64,000 nucleotides of DNA. Source: Saccoglossus kowalevskii (Eukaryota > Hemichordata > Enteropneusta > Harrimaniidae). Location of the stretch: contig NW_003119427.1 in the NCBI RefSeq assembly GCF_000003605.2, positions 296,167 through 360,166 of the forward strand, written 5' to 3'. The translations under genes and the position numbers were made by a program. Under the pieces are notes generated by a model. The model made no database searches and had not been told where the DNA came from. It saw nothing but the letters and a program-made list of their open reading frames with translations. Below, one piece after another: positions 51,801 to 62,871 of the stretch. Each line of letters begins with the position of its first letter. The stretch's first letter is position 1.

Positions 51801-54800
51801 GGCTCATCCATGTAAAACCAAAACTCCAAGGTACAGTTGTTTGCCGTTTCGCTGTAAACGCTACTCTTCATTTCAGCAACTTGTTCTTCGGGTTCATCTG
51901 CACTCATATCGACATACATGTAGTAACCTGAAATATCAGTCCAGAATTCAAGTTTGACAGCTTGACAATAGCCCGCTAGTATTTCCCAGCCCATAACAAT
52001 TAACAATTACATTCTTCGCAACTGTGTTCTAGTAATACTTACCTTCATCTGTACCCAGTGTGTGATCAAACTGAGGTGCACTTGCTCCAGGCCGCACATC
52101 TCTGTAATTTGACCTAACCCAATCAAAGTTGTCGCCAGGAATTTGCTCTGACCAGCCACAGTCATCATCTTCATACGTACATGTGACGGCTAAATACGTT
52201 AGAAGAAGACAGCGTGATCAAATATACATTACAAAAATGCAAACATAATTACAAACATTTCCAGTAAATCATGGTATTATAACCATATCACGACATTACA
52301 TACATATTCATAGTCATTGTCATGTAATACTTACGACAACTTGATTCATCAGATGCATCGACACATTGGTATTTGTAATCACATACATAGCTGTCTCGTA
52401 CACACGAGCCATCATCACACTGAAAGAGCGGTCCTTCTCCTGGAAGTGGAAGGCAGCCATCACCAGGCTCCTGAGCTGTAAATTTGAAATTTGCAGTATT
52501 ACTTCCTGAGCTGTAAATTTGAAATTTGCAGTATTACTTACCGAAGCAATGATTCTATTCAAGTCTTGAGTTGTTATGGATTTTGAAATATGTGGGCATG
52601 AAAAAATTGTGCCATTAACCCCCACCAAATCACAATATAGATCGATTAGACTAACTAGTAGGTTCTGCTGTTGAACCAATTGGCAGTTCTCCGTCATACT
52701 GTATGCATCCCGGAGTGAACGTAATATCATCAAGTGCAATGTCTCCAAATACCAATTCCCCTTCTACACCTTCAATCACAACCTGAGAATAACACGATAG
52801 AACAATCGTACTGTATTATTTTGTATTCAAACATAGTAAAATAAAAGCTGGCAATACAAAGAAACATTTCAGGCAGGTAATTATTAACTATAACGTACAG
52901 TCATCGCACCATGCTCCTCATACCTCAAAAGGCTTGTCAGAGATTAATTGTATTTCGTCTCTAATCCATCTGTCACCATGATCATCTTGCTCACTCCATA
53001 ATAATGTGAGTTCTCCATTTCTTTCAGTCCATGTATATATATTGAGAGAACCAATTAATAGACCATACATGTGATAGTAAAACCGCATCTGCGAAGAAGA
53101 AACAACTGAAATGTGATCTAGAAGTAAACACTGAATATCACCAATAAAAATACTAAATAATACAACACTTTATGGATTGGCCAGTACAAAATATCAAATG
53201 TCAATATACGTTCACCGCGTCATGAATGTTGTACTTACAGAACATTCCGCATCTTCATCAACAGCATCAATAACATGACTAGCAAGTCGTGCCTTGTCTC
53301 CAGGGAGTATGTTAGACGTGTCAATGTATATGTAGTATCCTGAGGACGATATAAATTATATGCTAATTATTTTAATTTGGACATTTTTAGATTTAATATT
53401 CAATCAATATCGCATTGACAATAGTAATTGTAAAAGGTAAACAAAACATCTGATATTATGATATTACAGCTTACCAATGGAAGTGAATGTTGTGTGGTCG
53501 AAACTTGGTCCAGTATTCACCACAGATGCTTCACCATTTTGCCTTGTCCAATCAAATTGATCGTACGTCAACTGTTCCCACGTGCACCATCCATTATTAT
53601 AAGTCTCATCTTCAAAGTCACACTTCTCATATCCATCTATAATCATTACAATTCAAAAGTAGTGACTATCAATAATGGTACAGGAAAGTGAGGGAAACAT
53701 GTCACTGAATAAACAGAACAAAACATCGATCTAGTCGATAGTATTGTTTAAAAAGTTTATTCGCCACGGGGAATTGAATTGAATAGAACAGCTTCAATAG
53801 AAAAATGCGTTATGAGGATGTACATTTCACAACACTACTTTCGTTTATAACTGTTCATTGTTTCAAGATTCGATAGTTTTGCATACCACATGACTCAGTG
53901 CTCTCATCAGTGTAGCCTATGCAACAGTCCATCTGGAAATCACAGGTTTCTGAATCACTATAGCAATGACCGCTACTGCAAGTTTGAAGTCCGTCACAAT
54001 CGGCAGGCACTTCCTCATATGAACAGTTCAAAAAACTTATATCGTCCAATGCTATGTGACCTTCGGTAAAAAAATCAGTGACGAATTTCATGTCTGCTTC
54101 CAGAATAATCTGAAATTAATAGGAAGAGTTTACACAAGATAATATGAGGTTATTACGAAGATTATTATACAACTTTTCTTTTCAAGGATACATCATGGGA
54201 TGTCAAAATCCAAAAAGTTTAGAAACCCTGGTGGCAGCCATGTTTGTTTTTTATTATTAGAGGATGCTTACGCGCGTAATCATTCCATATTTGGAATTCG
54301 CATGTCCTAATATGGTGGAATGAAAATACCCCGTGAAATATAGCAAAAGTACGGCACGCTGTAACTTATGGCGTCACGGTGACAGATGTATAATAATATA
54401 AATATTACGACAATAAAATTATCTTGTACGTGTGTTTAAGTCCACAATACCTGGAAGTAATTGGAACATCTAGGAACAGTAATGATCTGTTGCGTCCATT
54501 CATTCTGAACTTGTTCTTCGAGCGACCAGAATCTTTGCATAAGAGAACCACTGACCAAGTACGCGCGTATGGTACCGATGTCCAATAACACATCAAGATC
54601 AGTGACATAATGGTAGAATAACTCCAGTTGACATTCTGTGCCAGCTAAACTGAACGTGGGACTTACAATTCTTGCGCTCTGCTCTGTACCGTCACTTTCA
54701 ACATAAATATAGTGTCCTAAAAAAGTAACAATTAAATAACTATATTGTGTCCTGCCTTGAAGCGTGGGTGAACTCAATTGCGAAAAATACAAAGTATTTG

Positions 54801-57800
54801 TAATAATCATATTTTGATTTGTATATTTGACTTGCCTTCTGCAGTTTTTAATGTGTTATCCTCTTCTGGCAGTGTACTATCGGGATCTTCAATTGGCCCA
54901 GTTTTCATAGTCCATGGAATGGTAGAACTCGGATCCAAACTCCATCCACAGTAACGGTTTTCAAAATTACACACGGTAGCTAAAAGCAACAACATTAAGA
55001 GCAAAAATTAACAACGAAGATTCTTGCAGTGTAAACGGTCGCTTACTGTTGAAGCAAATAACAAAGAGCATCGCATCGTCTTTCAAACGTTGCTTTTATC
55101 ATTACCAGAACGAGTAAAATGTTGTTAGCTAGTATTAGTAGAAATAGATTAAATTAGATTTAATGACGTACAATGGTATTTAATGTACTCACGGCATTCA
55201 GCTTCGTCTTCCCCCTGTGGACAATCGTCTCTGAAGTCACAGTACTTATGCTTGTATATACAACTTCCATTCCGACATTCATATTCATCTGCATCGCACG
55301 TAACAGCTGTTTTGCATACAATCACATGACATGGGGTTTAGAGTGAAGTATATATGTATTGCAGCTACAAACAGTGTATGAATACATTCAAAGAAAACCC
55401 GTACCAGGAGGTTTCCAATAGGTGTATCATAATGTCAGTGAATTTATCAATACACCACCACCTGGCGTGTTATGTGGCATTATTTGACGCAGTAATATAA
55501 ATATATATACGCGAACCTGATTTTCGCATGTAGCAACAATTATCAAAGAAAACGTTCGTGCAATCATAAAAACAAAATTAATTTGCAAAGAAGCTTGCTG
55601 ATTTGTCAAATTAACATAACGTCTTCAATTTTAGTTTATTTTCAGTACGAAGCATATTATAAGAATTTGTATATTATTGTAAATTAATTTAGATTGATCT
55701 AGTATCAATATATGATGATCATTTTTTGGGCAATATAATCACGGTATATCAGTCAGACAGTACACGTAGATTCATTGGGTTATGTAGACCGATCAGAATA
55801 TTAACAAGTCACAGCTTATATTTCATGGATGAGATTCGGTTAAATTCTGTCTATAATGGTCACTACATTATTTCGTACAAATTGAGTAATTGAACATTTC
55901 TCATTTACTTGATTAAATAAATCTAGAAATGCACTACACCTTCACAGTTGGTATTTTGATGTAATTCAATGTCATCTATGGCAATGTAACCAGCTATCCC
56001 ATTGAACTGACTATGGCCTTCGAAAACAATCTGTAGAAAAAATAACACATTTTGTTGATATATTGAAGAAAGTATTATTTTTAAGTATGTTTGTTCGATA
56101 CTACTATTAATAACTACATTGGATTGGAATTGAATTGTGTATTTACAACGCACACACTACAAAATTCATTACATGAAAAACTACACAATTTAATGTTTAT
56201 ATATATATATATATATATATATACACCTGGAATTCAACAGTACTGTGGATGTCAATTTGAGCTCGTTTCCATCCAACCCCTTGGTTTCCATAGGCAGAAA
56301 AAATCAATTCTCTGTTGTTTGGGTTATTACTCTCTATATAATATACATATAAGTCGCCTGCTCCTACGAAAAGACACCACAAAACACCACATCATACAAT
56401 GAGAGCAGGAAATTCCGGGGTCATACAGGTAACACCTTTCGGTTGCATAATTCCCATTACCGCGTATACAACTTTACAAGATATTTTAAAAGATAGAATA
56501 CAATAAGCGTCGGATTTGCTTGCATTGTAATTACGTAGTCAGTGGCACTTAACGAACGACATTACTAGTAAAACAAACATAATAATTTGGAATGCCAGAG
56601 CATTGTGTTCTGCTTAACCATCTTATTTTGTTAGGTAAATATTTTTTATATACAATTCGTTATACAAATGCAACCCCGTTTTTGACCTATTTTATTAGAA
56701 ATGTAAAGGAGAAAATGAGTACTGAAAAACATATTTTAAATGAAAATAATGTTATTCAGAAATGGGGCCCGCTACAGCACCAATATAAATAAATAAATAA
56801 AAAAAAATAATAATTAAAACATAACAGATACCTTTTCCATACATTGAATATGCAAACATTAAACACGAGTCTGCGCGTCCAAGTTTGAAGTGCTCACTAA
56901 TAAATTCGGCTTTAGTACCGAACTGACTGGAGTGGGCGGTTTCAACGAACATATACCAGCCTGGAAAAAACAAAGAATGTAAATAATAACAAACTCAAAC
57001 GGATCATCACAATAAGGTATAGCACTAATAAGTATGACATAATCGAAAATGATACCATCGAAGGTCCGACAGCATATAATCGTTAACACATCCCATAAAA
57101 TAGTCATTAAAATGCATTTTCGCAGCAAATTTCCAATAAAAGGAATGTTGATTCCACAAAATAGGATTGCAATCACTGCCAAGTACACGGAAATACAAAT
57201 ACCGTATGCGGTTCCTGTCGTATAGTCTGTGATTGGTCCTGTGTATGCACTGGGTCTGCTTCCACTATTCCACATCCAATCAAAATCGTCTTGATTATTT
57301 GGTACATTTTGCCACCCACACATGTTCTTCTCAAAATTGCAATGACCTGCAATCCATAAAAGACACACGTATATGTAACCACGCAAACAATTAAACGATT
57401 GCAGAAACAATAAGAATGTAATCATTCTCAGACTTGGCTGTGTTCCAACAATTATACTTAATAACTCACCCGTTTCCGGACAAGCCCCAGCACTAAGGTG
57501 GAGATCATCGATGGCTATATCGCCTTTTGTGTCGTCACCTTTGATACCTTCGATTGATATATAGTACTCCCGGGGGCTGTATACGGTGACTTGCGCGAAG
57601 TGCCAACGATTTCCCTGGTCGCCTGATAATAAACACGTTGATTTTAAAAGACAAGTAACACAATATAAAAATAGAAAGCGTCGTTATATTAAAATACACC
57701 AGTCATAAACAGGCGGGCGAGGGTAAGTAATCGGCTGGTCACCCGATACCATCTACTTCAAAAAACGGGTTAAATGAGTGGTTGAGCTTGGTTATGGTAT

Positions 57801-60800
57801 AATATTAGAATGATTTAATCTAGAACGAAAGACACGTTACTATGCGTCTGAAATATCATAAATTGTTTATATTGTTGATACCCACAGACGCGAAGAACTA
57901 ATCCAATTCAAAAAAATGTTTCTGAATTTGAGAAAATAGTATTTCATATAAAATGACCCAATGGCGACCAATTTAGCGTCACTCATATTGAAAATAGAAA
58001 GTGATTTACGAGCGTTATCAAAAGAAACATTAACGAATAAAATCGAAGATCGTACTTACTATCTTTGTTCCATATTAATCGTGGCTCGTCAGGAGTAGAT
58101 GTATTTGTTATATAAACATTCAATTGTCCGATATTTACACCATACATATGGTACCAGAATTGAAAACAGTCTTCACTCCCCTCGAGAATATGTATACTGT
58201 GTAATATTGCACGATCGTTTCTTCTTCGAAGTATCGACGTCTCAATAAATGCAAATGTTCCTGTCAGAACACACAGAGAGTATGTTTTTTATTGAGTACC
58301 GAGCTTTTGAGCAATTATTTAATTTAACAGTACTCGCACATTACCCAATTTAGGTCAAACGCACATAAATAAATGGATTTTAATAGCACAGTTCCCAACA
58401 AACGACATGAGACAAATTGTTTTATTATCTTGAATTTTCAAAAAAACAACAAAAAAACGCAAAACGTGTGTTCTTAATCAACGGCTTGTGTTCTACTTTT
58501 CCCTATAGAGAGGCATTACAATCTCGCTCCGTACTCTACAAACTGTACACTAATGTCACGTTTATCTCAACCGGTACATATCTATTGTGTTTACATATCC
58601 GCATTAAGCCAGAAGAGTATGTTAAACAATAGAACTAGAATGCAAATAGGACATAGGCACCGGCGGAATGTCGGATAAATAATAATATCTAGAGTAGAAT
58701 GAGAAGTACAAGTATGTTCTTCAATCATACCAATAAATACTGGGTTTTAACTGGTTGAATACACTAATGTATATTTCTTGAAATATATTTACCATCCGCA
58801 GTACCAGTCGTGTGATCATATTCTGGCCCAGTCCCACTAGAGGGAGTCCCATCACTACCACGGAACCAATTAAAATCGTCAATCTCCTCTTCCTGGGTCC
58901 AGGAACACCAATCAATTTCGAAATCGCATGTCGCTACAAAGATATTGTATTAATAAATTATATTTATGCATATTCGCCCATGAGGCTATCGGTGAACCTT
59001 AACTATGAAACCGTGAAATTGAAATACATAAAGGTACCTGTCCGAATTTCACATTGACCGTCTGTTACTTCAATATCGTCAATAGCGATATGGCCACCAT
59101 TAGTTTCACCCATCACGGCTTCGAAATATATCTGTATAAAACAGAAGGAGTATACCGTATACAGTGGGTGGGTGAGGCTAGATACAATAAAATACAGCTT
59201 CCAAATTATTAGTAACTTTTAATCGACAAACTAGTCTTCGTAAACATTTTAATGATTGAATTTTATTTTTGAATTTTGTTAAAAGAGGTAAATTATAAAT
59301 TGCAACTGATAAACATAATTAGATTTGGCATTGTTTTGCAGAAGGTCAATGATACATATATCATTGAAAATGTTCATATACAATCCAAAGCACTATTGGA
59401 ATATTTTTATTCTAAATAGAATAAATGAAACATTAGCTCTACTCCTTGTTGGCAGTACAACTAGACAACAAAGGGTACGTACTTGCCACTGACCCTCGAA
59501 GTTGATTGTTCGATGTGCTTCTAACCACAAGTTGCCCTGTGTGTAGTAGCGAGTCCAGCGCAATAACTCAGGTAACCCCAATCGCTTAGTGTACATGTTC
59601 AAACTGTGCACATGTGGCCCATACATATGGTACCAAAATTTGACGCAGTGATCCGCGGCGTCTCTGTCATCTTGTGGGTAGGTAGTTATTCTGGCGATCT
59701 GACCCAGCTTCTGGGGCTCACCAGTACTTATATAGATGTACGATCCTGAACAAATAAATCAGTATATAAATGTAAATCAATCAAGTCACCAAGTAAACGA
59801 TTACTAATATATGACGTGAATATGTTATGATGGTGTATGACAGGGGGAATTACGACTCACCGTTTCCGATAGTGTGGTCATATCCTGGACCTGTTGTAAC
59901 AGACGGCGCACCGGAACCACCCAATAACCAATCAAAGTCATCCTGGTCGACGGAAACCTGATCCCAGGCACACCAACCTTCTTCAAAGTCACATGTCAAC
60001 TCTAAAACATTCGTTGCAATATATCACAGACATTAGTAAAATATCATTGTCTATACATATATTTCTATACAAATATACTATGCATACAATTCAGTGTTTT
60101 TCATTATAATTAGAGAAACCAAAACAATGACGAAAATTCTCGCGAGATGTGTATTGCTATATCTTACGATTAGAATTAGGTGGAACATCATCCGGATGGC
60201 AATTGATAAATTCGATTTCATCAATAGCGGCATCGTTGGCATCCCCCAGTAGAGTTCCCAGCAATGGATACGACTCGATGTCAATCTGTTAAGTAATGTA
60301 TTACGTCATATATATATATATATCATATATATAAATTGAGTAATCCGAATCTCCGAAAACTGACGATTCTAGATGCACATATTTTTAGCAACGTTATATT
60401 CATGACGAGTTGAGTAATTCGAATCTTGAAAACTGATAAGCTTAACGATACACATTCTTAGCTCAGATACATGTTGGTGTAGAAGTGAACTCAGTGTATT
60501 GATCATTTTTTTTTCTGCTACCCGGAGACATGTTAGTATGAACTTAGCATTATGCTGAGTTACTCACTCTATACCCAGCTTTATGACCGCCTAACATGAT
60601 ACGCGTCCGTTGCCATTGGTTTCCCTGGTCACCGGTGACGGTGAACAACAAAGCCAAGTCCTGGAACGTTGAACCATTTTGTAAATACACAAATAATGAG
60701 CCGGTGTTTTCTCCATGCAAGTGATAGGAGAAGTCCATTTCGCATGAATGTCCCATTTCCCCAAGCACAGGTGACTCCAAAAATGCTCCAGCATAGAACT

Positions 60801-62871
60801 GTGCAGTATGACCCTCGACCAACATGAAGTGACCTATACGATAAAAGTAAAAATGATGTCATGATATGCCACTTCCGATGTGGATGACGTGGTAGATCCA
60901 CATTTCACGTACACAAATGGGACCATATATTCTGAAAAACTAGAGTGATTATACAACCCCCATCATATTCATAAACGAATTGTTGCCAAAATCCGAAATG
61001 CAGACCACAAGTATACGAATAAGTGAGAACAAGTTTTCAGAACCAAATCTGCAGACTTTGCAAACCATTTCGAATCTGACATTTACGTGCTTTCTATTTT
61101 TGAACAGAATTGCTACGATTCTTTCTGATGTTGAGTGTGACTTATAAAATAACTGTGACGGAACTGTGTTCTACAAAATGTCCTACAAATACCAATATAA
61201 GTTATTAACCTTCATCGTTCCCTGTAGCATCTGTTACTGGCGCATACAGCGATATAGATTCTCCAGCCTGGAAGTGTTCCCACTCGTACACCCCATTACT
61301 GTTATCGAACCATCCACATGTTCCGTTTTCAAATGTGCACGTGCCTGATGGAAAAACAAATTGTATATATTGCATAAACGTGAATATTGGACTTCATGAA
61401 TTATTAAAGTAGAAGGAATCATAAATAAACATTGTTCACAACGTCAATGGTGGTATCTCAACAGCCCTTTGTTTATTTATTCCTAAAGAACCCCAAACAA
61501 TATTGGCATAGTAACCGCTCACCGCAGACGAGTTCATCCGAGTTATCAGCACAATCTGACCGGAAGTCACATTTCAGTGACATGTCGATACAATCACCAT
61601 TATTACAGGTGAACATTTCGCCACATGGGTTAGGGGTTGGCGTTGGTGGGTCAACAACTGGCAGTGAGGCAGTTGTGGTTACACAGTCAGGTGTGAAGGA
61701 TATGTCATCAATGGAAATATAGCCGAATACACCGCTTCCGATAACAGCTTCAAACAAAATCTACATAAGAGAGTAATAGTATATCATCAGAGCCTGGCCG
61801 TAGCCAACATTCATTTACCAATGTGTGTTATGCGAGTTTTACGTCCTCACTGTGGCGTTTGTGGTTTGTAATAACGCGAGGCAAAAAAGAAGAAATAAAC
61901 AAAAACAAAAAATGCTATTTGTAAAGTACCTTCCGTGCGAGATAAAACGTGGCATGATGTATGATACATGTGTCAACGATGTTGATACAATATTACTAAT
62001 AAGGCACATACGCGAGTTTTGGGCATTTTTAGTATAAAATATGTACTATATTAATAGAATGTCCAAGTAGAATTGGAGAGACAGTTTTTACTTCATTTGC
62101 ATATCAGGTAGGGTACCATTGTATGACGTCATGTATGTAATACAACAGAATAATATATAAGTGTCATTATATAATATAAATTATGATTACCTGCCAGTTT
62201 TCATTACTTGTGATTTGCACCTCAGCCCTATGCCATATATCGCCTTGATTTGCCGTTTTTGTAAATACCAAATCTGCTGGGTTGATATATCCCTCAGAAG
62301 TTCGATGATATGCATTTAGGGTTCCGATCCCAGACCCGAGCATGTGGTAATAGAAGCGAAGCTTCAATGAATAGAAAAGTATGCATTTATAATTTATGTT
62401 GACTTGAGAAAGTTTATACACATTACAATAATGAATAAAGATACATCGAAGACGATGCGGAACAGCCGTATGATACACTAATATTGATAGAATTTCGAAG
62501 ATGTCGACTGCGGATTATCGCGATCAATCTGAAGAAACGTTCTGATTTTCAGTGTCTGTAGATGTAAAGACATTAATATTAACTCACGTAACACTTATTA
62601 TTTGTTGTGGGCAGGTAATTCTCGCTCTTAAATAATGCGACATCCCCTCCGCGACGTGGTATGTTACTATCTGCATAGACGTACGATCCAGCAGATGTAC
62701 CAGTGGTGTGATCACGGCCAGGTCCGGTATATGCTCCAATTAAACCCTGTCGCCCATCTTCTAGCCACCAATCAAAATCGGCGTACTTTGAATCCGGGTC
62801 ATCTTCGTCGGTGTAATAAACAATAACCAGATCACACCAATTATCTTCAAAATTACAACCAGAGTACTTAC
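38294..62871 (-). CDS. Giant MAM/LDL-receptor-A transmembrane protein, MALRD1/MAMDC4-like (52 exons, 5' end uncertain)
   Basis: 52 exons joined by standard splice sites form one uninterrupted frame of about 2802 residues to a TAA at 38294. Order: 13 MAM domains, 10 LDL-receptor class A (LDLa) repeats between them, one transmembrane helix, and an 82-residue cytoplasmic tail. MAM hallmarks recur (CxFE, FDW, TGPxxDHT, YHMxG, GxxGxxW, FEAxxG, IAIDDI); LDLa hallmarks are CDFxxDCxDxSDE. Each module starts and ends in phase 1, so exons can be shuffled. Vertebrate proteins of this type are MALRD1/Diet1 (intestinal, bile-acid/FGF15-19 control) and MAMDC4/endotubin (apical endosomes). MAM domains mediate adhesion or oligomerisation; LDLa repeats bind Ca2+ and ligands. 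No EGF domain is seen, unlike MALRD1. The first exon seen begins mid-protein or at a short Met-containing N terminus (see 62588-62871). A specific orthologue cannot be named. Confidence 0.9.
38431..38835. repeat. Palindromic element with about 80-bp inverted arms (last receptor intron)
   Basis: Left arm: ATTACCAGAGGTACATTACT, then TGGGGTTTGCAAC and GGTGACATGATACCAAG. The right arm is its inverted copy (GTTGCAAACCCCAAGTAATG, then TACCTCTGATATTAC). The arms flank about 240 bp of unrelated sequence. It lies between the last two coding exons. No coding frame. Confidence 0.75.
39551..39640. repeat. TGACG-type pentanucleotide minisatellite
   Basis: Imperfect 5-bp units (TGACG, CGACG, TGATG) make a CpG-rich patch in the receptor intron after the transmembrane exon. 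Confidence 0.8.
40040..40080. repeat. (ACACA)n pentanucleotide repeat
   Basis: CACAG/CACAA units lie in the receptor intron between LDLa10 and the transmembrane exon. Confidence 0.8.
40430..42738 (-). CDS. Receptor module 13: MAM13 + degenerate LDLa10
   Basis: Exons 42589-42738, 41799-41953, 41192-41399, 40430-40585. They encode [38 protein letters not shown] and [31 protein letters not shown] and [14 protein letters not shown]. The last exon has six Cys ([23 protein letters not shown]) but lacks the usual D-C-x-D-x-SDE calcium motif, so it is a diverged membrane-proximal LDLa. It ends in phase 1, matching the transmembrane exon directly. Confidence 0.87.
41641..41755. repeat. (AAAC)n/(AAAT)n microsatellite
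   Basis: Runs of AAAC then AAAT units lie in the receptor intron immediately after the 41799 donor (minus strand). On the minus strand they appear as a long T-rich open frame that is not a gene. Confidence 0.85.
43016..44148 (-). CDS. Receptor module 12: MAM12 (fused exon) + LDLa9
   Basis: Exons 44005-44148, 43400-43753, 43016-43141. After [14 protein letters not shown]...[14 protein letters not shown], a single 354-nt exon encodes everything from GWYAFVNA through [20 protein letters not shown] and [14 protein letters not shown] to [13 protein letters not shown]. In all other modules this part is split by one to three introns, so introns were lost here. The LDLa exon has CQDGQC and [16 protein letters not shown]. 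Confidence 0.92.
44784..46635 (-). CDS. Receptor module 11: MAM11 + LDLa8
   Basis: Exons 46486-46635, 46004-46101, 45524-45703, 44784-45030. They encode [77 protein letters not shown]. The LDLa is joined in the same exon after an acidic linker ([22 protein letters not shown]). Confidence 0.9.
46837..48024 (-). CDS. Receptor module 10: MAM10 + LDLa7
   Basis: Exons 47860-48024, 47380-47636, 47098-47182, 46837-46959. They encode [20 protein letters not shown], then [11 protein letters not shown] and [20 protein letters not shown], then [15 protein letters not shown]. The LDLa has its own exon ([22 protein letters not shown]). The first exon has a basic RRKR insertion and a poor DHT block (VDNTKGTG). 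Confidence 0.9.
49170..50887 (-). CDS. Receptor module 9: MAM9 + LDLa6
   Basis: Exons 50738-50887, 50369-50472, 49669-49839, 49429-49519, 49170-49346. They encode [82 protein letters not shown] Thr/Pro-rich stretch ([15 protein letters not shown], likely O-glycosylated) precedes the LDLa ([23 protein letters not shown]). The acceptor at 50887 is chosen for phase; a nearer CAG at 50875 would break the frame. Confidence 0.88.
51009..52189 (-). CDS. Receptor module 8: MAM8 + LDLa5
   Basis: Exons 52043-52189, 51665-51927, 51009-51243. They encode [67 protein letters not shown]. The LDLa follows in the same exon ([18 protein letters not shown]). Exon sizes and layout match module 6, suggesting that the two derive from one duplicated block. 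Confidence 0.9.
51342..51440. repeat. 99-bp MITE with perfect 22-bp inverted ends
   Basis: GAGGATACCTCAAAGTATGC plus AC at 51342-51363 is exactly inverted at 51419-51440. The GC-rich centre contains CGACCGACGCGCAGCGAACG. Degenerate relatives occur at 1388-1490 and about 28150-28255. It is inserted at the edge of the repeat 51440-51655. Confidence 0.8.
51440..51655. repeat. Intronic repeat shared with 54143-54330
   Basis: It shares, in order, ACATCATGGGA, AAACCCTGGTGGCAGCCATG, TTATTAGAGGA(C/T)GCTTA, GGAATTCGCAT and CCTAATATGGT with the repeat at 54143-54330. It lies in the intron between the second and third exons of module 8. Confidence 0.75.
52335..53636 (-). CDS. Receptor module 7: MAM7 + LDLa4
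   Basis: Exons 53475-53636, 53239-53339, 52924-53088, 52656-52782, 52335-52475. They encode [78 protein letters not shown]. The LDLa is on a separate exon ([22 protein letters not shown]). The 3' splice site before the LDLa exon is tandemly duplicated (see findings). Confidence 0.88.
52471..52540. repeat. 35-bp direct tandem duplication spanning a splice acceptor
   Basis: CTGAGCTGTAAATTTGAAAT with the following 15 bases occurs twice back to back (52471-52505, 52506-52540), differing only in the last base. On the minus strand each copy contains TTTACAG, so the LDLa4 exon has two nearly identical acceptors 35 nt apart. Confidence 0.95.
53887..54979 (-). CDS. Receptor module 6: MAM6 + LDLa3
   Basis: Exons 54836-54979, 54451-54716, 53887-54109. 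They encode [17 protein letters not shown], then [19 protein letters not shown], then [13 protein letters not shown]. The LDLa follows in the same exon and is atypical ([19 protein letters not shown]). The FDW and DHT blocks are degenerate. The first exon ends GAAG with donor GCAAGT, a GC-AG intron. Confidence 0.88.
54143..54330. repeat. Intronic repeat shared with 51440-51655
   Basis: It starts with AATATGAGGTTATTACGA, also present at 51327, and carries the same ordered blocks (ACATCATGGGA, ACCCTGGTGGCAGCCATG, GGAATTCGCAT, CCTAATATGGT). It lies in the second intron of module 6, the position equivalent to the module 8 copy. Confidence 0.75.
55193..57346 (-). CDS. Receptor module 5: MAM5 + LDLa2
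   Basis: Exons 57203-57346, 56832-56960, 56227-56363, 55940-56030, 55193-55306. The MAM domain is spread over four exons: [10 protein letters not shown]...[21 protein letters not shown]...[20 protein letters not shown]...[32 protein letters not shown]. The LDLa is on its own exon ([22 protein letters not shown]). A (TA)13 run sits directly after the 56227 donor. Confidence 0.9.
56197..56222. repeat. (TA)13 microsatellite
   Basis: An uninterrupted TA run lies directly downstream (minus) of the donor at 56226 in module 5. Confidence 0.9.
57470..58933 (-). CDS. Receptor module 4: MAM4, no LDLa
   Basis: Exons 58793-58933, 58060-58260, 57470-57622. They encode [36 protein letters not shown], then [20 protein letters not shown], then [14 protein letters not shown] and [15 protein letters not shown]. 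The intron splitting the central part falls just before the GDQGN block (phase 1), a different place from modules 1-3. Confidence 0.9.
59038..60001 (-). CDS. Receptor module 3: MAM3, no LDLa
   Basis: Exons 59861-60001, 59483-59745, 59038-59131. They encode [35 protein letters not shown], then [18 protein letters not shown] and the end block [11 protein letters not shown]. Phase 1 at both module ends. No LDLa follows. Confidence 0.9.
60168..61344 (-). CDS. Receptor module 2: MAM2, no LDLa
   Basis: Exons 61210-61344, 60568-60833, 60168-60285. [10 protein letters not shown] opens the domain; the second exon has [20 protein letters not shown] and [12 protein letters not shown]; the third has [11 protein letters not shown]. 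The usual FDW and DHT blocks are replaced (YEWEHF, PVTDATG). The module passes straight into MAM3 through a short PPNSN linker without an LDLa repeat. Confidence 0.9.
61523..62871 (-). CDS. Receptor module 1: MAM1 + LDLa1
   Basis: Exons 62588-62871, 62191-62361, 61523-61760. They encode [28 protein letters not shown], then [20 protein letters not shown], then the MAM end [11 protein letters not shown], a Thr/Pro linker, and LDLa1 with [16 protein letters not shown]. The first exon may start at acceptor CTGTTAATAG (62871). Alternatively an in-frame ATG at about 62898 gives [15 protein letters not shown], a weak signal-peptide-like start. The symmetry of other modules favours splicing from an upstream exon. 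Confidence 0.9.

Noticed and set aside
60591-60901. Two additional minus-strand open frames over MAM2
   Set aside because: Both are off-frame shadows of exon 60568-60833, whose true frame carries the MAM motifs and joins its neighbours in phase.
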